Shown here: one piece after another, positions 34,401 through 40,729 of the stretch | How the letters are laid out: every line of letters begins with the position of its first letter | Position numbering within the stretch: the stretch's first letter is position 1 | DNA from: an uncultured Clostridia bacterium | GTDB lineage: Bacteria; Bacillota; Clostridia; UMGS1883 | NCBI GenBank assembly: GCA_947629005.1 | Contig: CANRCD010000008.1 | Coordinates: 1 to 64,000 of the forward strand | Length of the DNA: 64,000 nucleotides | Reading direction: 5' to 3' | Program-made: the position numbers and the translations under genes | Notes under the pieces: model-generated | The model's input: the letters and a program-made list of their open reading frames with translations, nothing else | The model's database searches: none | What the model was told of the DNA's origin: nothing

Positions 34401-36076
34401 CTCGCGATAAGGCCGCGGCCGGTATCCTTGCCGCCTTCGCGTGCGTGGAGAATTTCGCCTGTTTTCGCGTCAAAAACGGTAAAGCCGAATTTCTGCGCCT
34501 CCGTTTGGTCCTCGTGCACGGCGAACAGCTCCAGCCCGGGACGGTTCGGGTCGAAATCGCCGAGGTGCATTGCGTCGCCGTGGCCCATGAAGGAGCACCA
34601 CAGCACGCTGCCGTCGTCGTCCAGCGCGAGCGCGCCGGTGAAAATCTCGTCGCGTCCGTCGCCGTCGCAGTCGCCCACGCTGATGTTGTGGTTGCCCTGA
34701 CCGATGTATTTTTCGTTTCCGGCGTCTTGTGTATCAAAGCGCCAGAGCTTGGTTATTTCGTTGTTTTTAAAGCCGTAGGCCGCAATCACCGTGCGGCCCG
34801 GCCCCTTGCCTGCGCGGCCGCCGTAATAGCCGCGCTGAAAAACGACGTAAGGGTTCTCGCCGTCAAGGTACGCCACGCAGGCGTTGTAGCGTTCGGAGCG
34901 GTTGCCGTAATCGTCGCCGAAAACCAGCGAGCTCCCCGGGCCGTTCTGCGGGTCGAAGTCGGTTTTGGCCCGCAGTGCGCCGGTTTCGCCGTCGAACACC
35001 GTCAGCCAGATTGGGCCTTCGAGGTTTTTTCCGGCCCAGTTGTCCGTCCAGACGGCGTTTGCGTCGCCTATGACCGCTCCCGTGCCGTCAACCGTGCCGT
35101 CGGCGGTGCGGGTAGCGACCTCGGCTTTGCCGTCGCCGTCGAGGTCATAGACTACAAACTGAGTATCGTGTGCGCCCGCGCGTATGTTGGGGCCCATGTC
35201 CACGCGCCAGAGCCTTGTGCCGTCAAGCTCAAGAGCGTCAAGGTACACGCGGCCCGTTTTGCCCTGCTGCGAAGCGTCCTTCGAGTCGGAGGGGTCCCAT
35301 TTGAGGACTATCTCCCACTCGCCGTCGCCGTCAAGGTCGCCCACGGAGGCGTCGTTCGCGCTGTATGTCACGCGGCCCGCGGCGTTCTTGGCGGTCTCAA
35401 GGGCCTCGTCCGAGGGGGCGGCGCCGCTGTCGGTCAGCGAAAACGCCGTAGCGTCGGCCTTTTCGCTAAGGGTCAGCGCGCCGTCGGGCGAAAGGGCGAG
35501 GTAAAGCCCGCTCTGCTTGCCTTTTATGTACGTGTCGCCGGCTTCCCCCTCTATGGCGAATTTCTGATTGTCGCCGCCGTTATAGCCGTATACGCCAACC
35601 GATGCCCCCACAGCGGTGGACTGGGCGTTCACGTCCAGCGTTTTGCCGTCCGCGCCGATAAAGACGGAGCTTCCGTCCGCGTCGGTGTATACGCTCCACT
35701 CGGCCCCCGCCGAGGGCGAGGCTCCGCCCGCGCCGAGAGTTACACAGCGGAGATCCTTTTTAAGGTCGCCGTAATCCTCGGTCGGGACGGAGAGCGGGAT
35801 TTCGAGATATTGGCCGTTCCACACCGCGACGGGGGTTCCGTTCACGCTGTATTCGGCGGAGCCGTCGGCCCCGACGTCGGTGTAGTTGGTGAGCTCCGTC
35901 GTCGCGATGAGCTCTCCGTTCCGGCTGACGGTATAGCTTTCCGCGCCGCTTTCCATCGGCCACGAAAGGAACACGCCCTCCTCGGTTTTCACGGCCACGG
36001 GAGCGTTGTGCCCGTCGGCCAGCGCGGTCGGCGCAAGGGCCAGCAGAGCCGCCAAGGCTATCAGAAACCTTTTCAT
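31424..36076 (-). CDS. Secreted multi-domain pectinase: PL11 rhamnogalacturonan lyase, stalk domain and two SGNH esterases
   Basis: A 1550-residue protein with a signal peptide (1-21). A fibronectin-like domain (about 25-90) comes first, followed by a beta-rich insert resembling a ricin-type lectin (about 100-215). The PL11 eight-bladed propeller spans about 230-715, with Asp-rich calcium loops such as GDLDGDGEWEIV and DLDGDGKAEV and a GPFGGSYIAWAGSG segment. A copper-amine-oxidase-like stalk domain follows (about 725-830; two NGRTLVPLR motifs). SGNH domain 1 spans about 860-1090 (Ser868, GHND at 934-937, Asp1053/His1056). A beta-sandwich (about 1100-1230) separates it from SGNH domain 2 (about 1265-1490; Ser1272, GIND at 1348-1351, Asp1459/His1462). 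Inferred action: cleavage and deacetylation of RG-I outside the cell. GGAGG precedes the ATG. Confidence 0.9.
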   Translation of the reverse strand: MKRFLIALAALLALAPTALADGHNAPVAVKTEEGVFLSWPMESGAESYTVSRNGELIATTELTNYTDVGADGSAEYSVNGTPVAVWNGQYLEIPLSVPTEDYGDLKKDLRCVTLGAGGASPSAGAEWSVYTDADGSSVFIGADGKTLDVNAQSTAVGASVGVYGYNGGDNQKFAIEGEAGDTYIKGKQSGLYLALSPDGALTLSEKADATAFSLTDSGAAPSDEALETAKNAAGRVTYSANDASVGDLDGDGEWEIVLKWDPSDSKDASQQGKTGRVYLDALELDGTRLWRVDMGPNIRAGAHDTQFVVYDLDGDGKAEVATRTADGTVDGTGAVIGDANAVWTDNWAGKNLEGPIWLTVFDGETGALRAKTDFDPQNGPGSSLVFGDDYGNRSERYNACVAYLDGENPYVVFQRGYYGGRAGKGPGRTVIAAYGFKNNEITKLWRFDTQDAGNEKYIGQGNHNISVGDCDGDGRDEIFTGALALDDDGSVLWCSFMGHGDAMHLGDFDPNRPGLELFAVHEDQTEAQKFGFTVFDAKTGEILHAREGGKDTGRGLIASVGPFGGSYIAWAGSGAGKINSLGENLDLPFNSMNFRIYWDGDLYDELLDGTSIFKIDDDGAQSSLLDASRDGCVSNNGSKSNPCLQADILGDWREEILWRSADSSCLRLYTTTIPTEFALPPLMSDHIYRMGVVWQNSSYNQPPHLGGYIAGVTRLKAGSAAASVCGKPCVLDAAPYVENGRTLVPLRFIAEALGAKVDYENGVVTAALGDKTAVMTVGSASFTVNGEAKTMETPPVIVNGRTLVPLRALGEALGLIVDWDGERGEITVKRGDLPEMTYVSEPLPYLAAGAETAEKTPEPVTLFIASDSTAQSYRDSYAPQAGWGQMLGLFMDGSVTVENRAMAGRSLKSFFDEGRWGSILNDARAGDYVIIQFGHNDGAWNKPERYLSHEDFEVMLENEYVLPALAKGLKPILASHTQPRWFDEGSGLIPEPDGGTSYDTIQRDMAEKYGLPFIDVNAESRALENALGPEASKRLHLYAGAGEYEKYPDGVADNTHYSYEGAFEIAKIVAAGLAGVPDLAARITDGYSMAASFEGDYAFDVRPYGRFDEFSVAIYSPEGAAVAVNGETVLAGGSEAIVRAEAQGGKINISASGPAEAEVTPVRRFAPEGGIDTAAGEYELGLPAGEYDLYFTKADAERGNIYVNSQVVGANVDMYGTVAVPEGTVHVFRGFKTDGGAAVRVDQRTTRLKAVEAVKSPSVLPRKKRIFVAGDSTLCNYYPVIPDVREAEIPAGERRTGWAQLLPRFTDDSAEVVNLASSGDWARDWKDVIFPTVLAQGEKGDLLVIQFGINDRNRDDKSRDTMKDALRYMIDECGKKGIVPVLVKPQPSVGYTWGSAGEHEAPNGNNGGFFDAVAEVAAETGCAYVDLYALAGARFAELGRDYVSRNYQLWNAEAGEMADKLHISFAGARELCSLFVGAAADLGLIKTDGYYEVTDILNGVYVLRNGNKLRLYNGSTEKRTVTAELSSGETALTLSPNEWLSLGEAGEVKL

Positions 36077-36094
36077 TTTATCTTCCTCCTTTTT

Positions 36095-37336
36095 CTATCT
36101 GTATACGTCCGCGCCGGCCTGCCCGCCCCAGTAGCGGGTGTTGTTATAGAGCCGCTTGGGCTGTGGCAGCGGCGCGGCGGCCTTTTTACTGAGGTCTGTG
36201 CCTGTGGCGGAGTAGATGACCGCCTCGGTTTGGGAATACACGATGAGATGGTTCGCCCCCGTGCCGCAAAGGTCGCCCCAAGCCACATAGCCGTCAAACG
36301 GGAACTCGAACAGCGTGCGGAGCCTCCCGTCGTATACGGCGTTCGGCAGCCCGCCTCGGCGGTAGGCCAAAATGTGGTCGCTTCCCCTGCCGTCAAGGTT
36401 GTTTATGACCGTGCATACGCTGCTCCAGCCCGGCACTGTGCGGTGTTCCTTGAAAAGCGGCCTGCCGCGGCTGTCCACGATGAAAATGCCGTCAAGGCCG
36501 GGATTGCCTCGGTCAATGCGGTCGAGCCCGCACACCTCGAGGCCGGGCAGTTCGGGCCGCAGATTGCCGATGGCCACATTCTGCGATTCAACCGTATCGG
36601 TGAACCGCCACAGCAGACGGCCGTCGTGCGTCCACGCGGTTATGTCGTCCCCGCCGATTACCGCCTCGGGCAGGCCGTCGGAATTGATGTCGCCCACCCA
36701 TATACAGTCGGCGTGGTCCTTCATGTCGATTTTCCAAAGGGGCCGCCCCGCGCCGTCCAGCACGGTGTAGCCCGCGATGAGCTCGTCGCGCCCGTCGCCG
36801 TTCAGGTCGTAGGGCCAAGGATAATGCCCCACGTTGCCCTCGTGGGCCCACATCACGTTAAAGTCGGCGTCCAGAGCCCACAGCTTTTCGTAGCGGTTTT
36901 TGAGTATGATATTCCTCGGGCGGCCCGCGCCCTCAAGGTCTGCGATGATAATACAGTCGTGAGCCTCGGGGTCGGGCAGCGGGGCCGAACGCTTAAGCCC
37001 GCCGTTCGCGCCGTCGTATACGCGCAGCCCGCCGTCCATGACGCATATCAGCTCGAGCCGCCCGTCGCCGTCGATGTCGTAAAGCTGGGCGGGAATGTCG
37101 GCCCCGCTGGCGCGGGCGTTTTCGTCGGGCCTGCCCACCTGCCACAACAGCCCGCCGTCGAGGTCAAAGGCCGTGGCGCAGCGGACGCTGTGCGGAAAGT
37201 AGCGGTCGTCGCGGTCGGAATCGGGCTGAACCATAACTATTTCCATGCGCCCGTCGCCGTTTATGTCGCCCAGCCACATGCGGCAAAAACGACCCGCGCG
37301 GCTGATGTCTATTCTCGCTGTTTCGATGAGCTTCAT
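36095..37336 (-). CDS. Intracellular FG-GAP/PL11-like beta-propeller protein
   Basis: A 413-residue protein without a signal peptide. The ATG at 37336 overlaps the GH105 stop (ATGA) behind GAGGTG. It is built of FG-GAP/VCBS-like blades with repeated Asp-rich calcium loops: DINGDGRMEIV, DIDGDGRLELI, DLNGDGRDELI, DINSDGLPEAV. The architecture resembles the PL11 propeller, but it is shorter than the roughly 600-residue PL11 enzymes. I cannot identify catalytic residues. It might be a cytoplasmic rhamnogalacturonan-oligosaccharide lyase or a non-catalytic propeller. Confidence 0.72.
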   Translation of the reverse strand: MKLIETARIDISRAGRFCRMWLGDINGDGRMEIVMVQPDSDRDDRYFPHSVRCATAFDLDGGLLWQVGRPDENARASGADIPAQLYDIDGDGRLELICVMDGGLRVYDGANGGLKRSAPLPDPEAHDCIIIADLEGAGRPRNIILKNRYEKLWALDADFNVMWAHEGNVGHYPWPYDLNGDGRDELIAGYTVLDGAGRPLWKIDMKDHADCIWVGDINSDGLPEAVIGGDDITAWTHDGRLLWRFTDTVESQNVAIGNLRPELPGLEVCGLDRIDRGNPGLDGIFIVDSRGRPLFKEHRTVPGWSSVCTVINNLDGRGSDHILAYRRGGLPNAVYDGRLRTLFEFPFDGYVAWGDLCGTGANHLIVYSQTEAVIYSATGTDLSKKAAAPLPQPKRLYNNTRYWGGQAGADVYR

Positions 37337-39132
37337 TTCAACACCTCGCATATCGCAAGCAAAACTATGCCTATGCCGTGGGTATCGTTATCCCTCGGCA
37401 GCAGCTCGTATTTATAATAGTCCGGCGAAAAGGAAAACTCCGAGCCTCGGCACACGCCGTAAACGTTCCCCTCTTCGTCCACGCAGTTTTTAACTATGGA
37501 TTTCACCGCCCGCCGCGCCGCCTCGGCGTACTCCGCGCCCAAGAGGCCCAGCCGCGCTCCCCGCGCAAAGGCGCAGGCGAACATTGCGGTGCAGCTTGTT
37601 TCAAGGTAGGCCTCGGGGTCGTCCAGCACCTGACGCCAACGGCCGTCGGCGCTCTGACGCGCGATGTATCCCTCGCAAAGGAGCGTGAAAAGCCGCTCCA
37701 TCTCGCCGCGCAGAGCGTGATTTTTCGGCATCGCCAAAAGCAGCTCCGCAAGCGAAAACAACGCCCAGCCGTTGCCGCGCCCCCAAGCCACGCCGTTTTT
37801 TATCCCGTGGCGGAGGTCGAAAACATGGCTCATAAGGCGGCTTTCCTCCATGTACAAAAGCTCCTTGTACCGGCGAAGCTGATTTGCCGCGTCGAGCAGC
37901 GGGGCCTCGCGGCCTGTAAGCAGATACCTGCGGCATAGGAACGGCACGCTCATGTAAAGGTCGTCCAGCCAAACGGTGTCGTTGTGGAAGCTGTGCATTT
38001 GGTTTTTGCGGCAAAAGGCCCCGTTTTCAAGCCTCGGCTGTCGGTTTTCGATATAGTCCGCTATGTATTCGGTTATCTCCTCCGCGCCGGTAAGCCCCAG
38101 CGAGAGCGCCGCCTCCTCGATAAACGAGCCGAACGCGCCGCAGTCGTCAAGGCTGTCGATGCCGCAAAGCAGATTGTGCAGGCTCGCCGCTCCGCCGTGT
38201 GCGTCCCTGTCCCAAAGGGCGTAGGGGAAGGTTTCGACGCAAAGCTCCGCGTGGGCCTTCACGTAGGCGAGTATATCCCCGCGCCCAAGCGTCTCGCCCG
38301 CCTTCAGCAGGCCGTAAAGCGTCACCCCGAGGGGATAGCTCCAGCGGCCGAAGTTCCCCGCCGCGTAGTAAGGCCGCAGCCACATATCCTTATATTTGAA
38401 CCGCCAGTAGGTTCCGCCGGTCAAATGCCCGAAGTCCCTCGGCTCCGCCTCGGCCCTGAGAGGCCACAGCCCCAGCCACGGGCCGTAGCCCTCCGTTCCG
38501 GCCGGATTTACATAATCCCCGTCCTCGGGGAAGGCCGTCCCGCGAACGTAAACGTTGCGTCCGTCCTTTGCTTTGGCGTAAAACAGGGCGTATTCTCCCT
38601 CGGCGAGCTCCACCTCGGCAGGGGAGAGCTTCGGCAGCCACTCGCCGCCGTTTAGCCGACAGCGGCAGCCCTCGAGCCGAAGGTCGTCGGGCCGAAGCAG
38701 CAGATAGTCCCACTTGCCGAGCCACGTCCCGAACACCGCCCCGAAGCCCAGCGCGGTTTTTTTGAAAGTGAATTTAAGCGGGTTTACGCCCTTTTTCATG
38801 GGCAGATCAACGCGAATGGGAACGTGGTTGTTCCGTTCGGAAAACACGTCCGAGCGAAAGACTCTCTCGCCCCGAAGCTCCAGCACGGCGCTTCCAAGGA
38901 GGCTTATGCTCATGCCAACGAGCTCGTCCCTCTCGGCGAGGTACACGCACTCGGCCTCGGCCGTATCGCCCGCCTTCGCGTCGGGGAACAGCCTGTTCAT
39001 GTCGGCCATGTAGCGGTAATCGCTCCCTCGGCGGACGCCGCCGTCGAAAAAGGGGCGCGGCTCCGTCGGGTTTGGAGGGTTATCCCTTATGTATCTCGCG
39101 GCTATGAGCTCCGCCGCGCGCTTCAAGTCCAT
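37333..39132 (-). CDS. GH105 unsaturated rhamnogalacturonyl hydrolase with N-terminal extension
   Basis: A 599-residue cytoplasmic protein. The C-terminal about 360 residues form the (alpha/alpha)6 barrel of GH105, with TVWLDDLYMSVPFLCRRY, GVAWGRGNGWALFSLAELLL and YLETSCTAMFACAFARG. The WLDD motif carries the aspartate known as essential in YteR-type enzymes. The first about 240 residues form an extra beta-rich domain not present in the roughly 370-residue enzymes. It hydrolyses the unsaturated galacturonyl residue left by lyase cleavage of RG-I. It is the first gene of the operon and lies divergent from an AraC regulator; AAGGATGTGAGG precedes the ATG. Confidence 0.9.
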   Translation of the reverse strand: MDLKRAAELIAARYIRDNPPNPTEPRPFFDGGVRRGSDYRYMADMNRLFPDAKAGDTAEAECVYLAERDELVGMSISLLGSAVLELRGERVFRSDVFSERNNHVPIRVDLPMKKGVNPLKFTFKKTALGFGAVFGTWLGKWDYLLLRPDDLRLEGCRCRLNGGEWLPKLSPAEVELAEGEYALFYAKAKDGRNVYVRGTAFPEDGDYVNPAGTEGYGPWLGLWPLRAEAEPRDFGHLTGGTYWRFKYKDMWLRPYYAAGNFGRWSYPLGVTLYGLLKAGETLGRGDILAYVKAHAELCVETFPYALWDRDAHGGAASLHNLLCGIDSLDDCGAFGSFIEEAALSLGLTGAEEITEYIADYIENRQPRLENGAFCRKNQMHSFHNDTVWLDDLYMSVPFLCRRYLLTGREAPLLDAANQLRRYKELLYMEESRLMSHVFDLRHGIKNGVAWGRGNGWALFSLAELLLAMPKNHALRGEMERLFTLLCEGYIARQSADGRWRQVLDDPEAYLETSCTAMFACAFARGARLGLLGAEYAEAARRAVKSIVKNCVDEEGNVYGVCRGSEFSFSPDYYKYELLPRDNDTHGIGIVLLAICEVLK

Positions 39133-39154
39133 ATCCTCACATCCTTATTTTAAT

Positions 39155-39160
39155 TTTATA
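39155..39160 (-). promoter_or_regulatory. Probable -10 element of the RG-I operon
   Basis: TATAAA on the minus strand lies 23 bases before the GH105 start codon. I see no good -35 hexamer at 17 bases; the nearest (TTATAC, spacing 18) is poor. An activator-dependent promoter controlled by the divergent AraC protein would fit. Confidence 0.4.
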
Positions 39161-39223
39161 CCATCGGCGATAGGGCTTGTATAAGAATTTGTAGCCAAAA
39201 CATTTGATTTTGTGACATTTTTC

Positions 39224-39252
39224 TTGACAGCCCGCCCGTTTGGGGATATAAT
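39224..39252 (+). promoter_or_regulatory. Consensus sigma-A promoter of the AraC regulator
   Basis: TTGACA (39224-39229) and TATAAT (39247-39252) are exactly 17 bases apart, 42 bases before the AraC start codon. The strong promoter implies constant regulator supply. Confidence 0.85.
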
Positions 39253-39294
39253 TAATCTGTAAAATGCCGATATAATTTGCAGGGAGGCGTTTTT

Positions 39295-40098
39295 ATGCGA
39301 AAAACACAGGTAAACCGCTACCGTGACTTTGTGGATTTCAACGTGATACAGTACGGACACGAGGACTGTAGGCCAAACTACTCGATTGGTGATTTTGTGC
39401 GGTCGAACCACCTTATCCACTACGTTCACCGCGGGCGCGGCAGATACGTGTGCGGAGGCAAAACCTACTCCCTTTCCGCCGGCGACGCCTTTCTCATATA
39501 TCCGGGAGATGTGACATTGTATCAAGCCGACTCCGCCGAACCGTGGGAGTATAGCTGGGTGGAGTTCAGTGGGGCGGCCGCCGGTAAATATCTCTCCTCC
39601 ACGGGCTTCACGCGGGAGCGGCCCGTCATGCGCGGGGTGCACGGAGCCGCCGGCCCCATGCTGGCGCTTTCGGCCACCTCGCCCGATAACCCATACGAGC
39701 TGCTGGGCCGCCTTAACGAGGCGCTGGCCTCCTTTGTGACGGGCGAGCCGCAGCCGGTTTCCATGGCGGACGAATACGTAAAATACGCCCTTAATTATAT
39801 CCACACCATACATTACCGCAGCCCCGTCACCGTGGGCGAGATAAGCAGCTACGTGGGCATAAACCGCAGCTATCTCAGCCGCCTTTTCAAGGAGAAGCTC
39901 GGCGTTTCGCCAAAGCGATATATTACCGAGTTCCGCATGAAAACCGCCGCCCGCCTGCTCGAGGAAACGAACCTCACCATAGGACAGGTGGCTCTCAGCG
40001 CGGGCTTTGAGGATCAGCTCTATTTTTCGACCAGCTTCAAAGCCTTTTTCGGCCATAGCCCCACCCGCCATCGAGCTATGGCGAAGGCCGCAAAGTAG
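39295..40098 (+). CDS. AraC-family regulator of the RG-I operon
   Basis: A 267-residue regulator starting at ATG 39295 behind AGGGAGG; a TTG at 39277 overlaps that site and is rejected. The N-terminal cupin (about 20-130; LSAGDAFLIYPGDVTLY) probably senses a sugar. The two C-terminal HTH motifs are EISSYVGINRSYLSRLFKEK and QVALSAGFEDQLYFSTSFKA. It is divergent from GH105 and the rest of the pectin operon, the usual position of a local activator. Confidence 0.92.
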   Translation: MRKTQVNRYRDFVDFNVIQYGHEDCRPNYSIGDFVRSNHLIHYVHRGRGRYVCGGKTYSLSAGDAFLIYPGDVTLYQADSAEPWEYSWVEFSGAAAGKYLSSTGFTRERPVMRGVHGAAGPMLALSATSPDNPYELLGRLNEALASFVTGEPQPVSMADEYVKYALNYIHTIHYRSPVTVGEISSYVGINRSYLSRLFKEKLGVSPKRYITEFRMKTAARLLEETNLTIGQVALSAGFEDQLYFSTSFKAFFGHSPTRHRAMAKAAK

Positions 40099-40129
40099 TG
40101 AGCGCGAGTCGCGTTCCGCGGGTTGTCGC

Positions 40130-40200
40130 TGTGTAATGTAATAATGTCGCCCGAGCGGTCTGCCCCACACGCCGTCCGCTTTGCGGACGCGCCCGCAGGC
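40130..40200 (-). repeat. Inverted partial copy of the dispersed repeat tail
   Basis: Read on the minus strand this segment matches the 3' tail of the repeat at 1-170: GCGTCCGC...GCGGACG hairpin, then GTGTGG, GGCAGAC, and GGGCGACATTATTA. It faces the full copy at 40408-40602 in opposite orientation, so similar tails close both ends of a segment of about 475 bases. Confidence 0.7.
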
Positions 40201-40220
40201 TGCCGCCGCTGTGGTTGCTC

Positions 40221-40250
40221 AAAAGGCTTCCCCCTTGGGGGAAGCCTTTT
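40221..40250. terminator. Perfect hairpin AAAAGGCTTCCCCC/GGGGGAAGCCTTTT
   Basis: A 14-bp perfect stem with a TT loop carrying A and T tracts on both ends. It can act as a bidirectional terminator for the AraC gene, but the GCTTCCCCC/GGGGGAAGC core is also a module of the dispersed repeats seen in gut Clostridia. Confidence 0.65.
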
Positions 40251-40306
40251 ACTATTATGCGGGCCTTCTAATATCCATAGGGGCTACGGGCTGAAACACG
40301 GAAAAA

Positions 40307-40367
40307 CGCCCCTCATTCGGCCTTTCGGGCCACCTTTACCCCCCTCCGAGGGAAGGTAAGGCGAGGA
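40307..40367. repeat. REP-like module (CCCCTCATTCGG ... CCGAGGGAAGGTA)
   Basis: The order CCCCTCATTCGG, GGCCTTTCGGGCC hairpin, CCACCTTTACCCCCC and GAGGGAAGGTA follows the pattern of repetitive extragenic elements common in Oscillospiraceae-type genomes. I recognise the pattern from general knowledge and cannot count copies outside this window. Confidence 0.5.
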
Positions 40368-40378
40368 GATGTAAATAT

Positions 40379-40417
40379 AAAAAAATCCCACGTAAAATTA
40401 CATTCACGGGGATTTTT
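40379..40417. repeat. Inverted repeat AAAAATCCC ... GGGATTTTT
   Basis: A 9-bp arm AAAAATCCC (from about 40381) pairs with GGGATTTTT ending at 40417 across an AT-rich loop. It lies immediately before the full dispersed-repeat copy and overlaps its first bases. Confidence 0.5.
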
Positions 40418-40602
40418 AAGGGGCCCGCAGGCCCCTTAAACGCGTTGAGGGGTTTGGGGGCATCGCGGAGCCCCCAAGACTTTTGGTTCTTTTGGTCACA
40501 AAAGAACATAAGCATAAAATTAAATGCGACTGCCCGCGCCGAAGGCGCGTTCGCGAAGCGGATGGCGTGTGGAAGCACACCGCATAGGGCATAATTATAC
40601 AT
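40408..40602. repeat. Hairpin-rich dispersed repeat, copy 3
   Basis: From 40408 to 40560 this copy is collinear with 257-409 with three mismatches. It keeps the AAGGGGCC/GGCCCCTT, GGGGGC/GCCCCC and TTCTTTTG/CAAAAGAA hairpins. The tail (40561-40602) is more diverged but still ends in GGCATAATTATAC. The region 40099-40729 holds no credible gene. Confidence 0.85.
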
Positions 40603-40622
40603 CATCAACCTATGGCAAATAA

Positions 40623-40642
40623 CCCCTCATCAGTCGGCGCGG
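40623..40642. repeat. 20-bp repeat, reverse complement of 22336-22355
   Basis: CCCCTCATCAGTCGGCGCGG is the exact reverse complement of the copy upstream of glyA. It resembles the first half of the REP-like module at 40307-40367, so all three probably belong to one repeat family. Confidence 0.6.
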
Positions 40643-40729
40643 GCCTTTAATTACGCAAACAATATTTGCACGGCTAATCCCGCGGAGCGTATTAGGCAAG
40701 GGCCGTGGGAGCGCACTGCGCTCCCCTGC

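Noticed and set aside
33965-37417. A 1150-codon plus-strand open frame opposite the pectinase and propeller genes
   Set aside because: It is antisense to two genes with clear domains, shows no family motifs or ribosome binding site, and is explained by strong GC bias at third codon positions.
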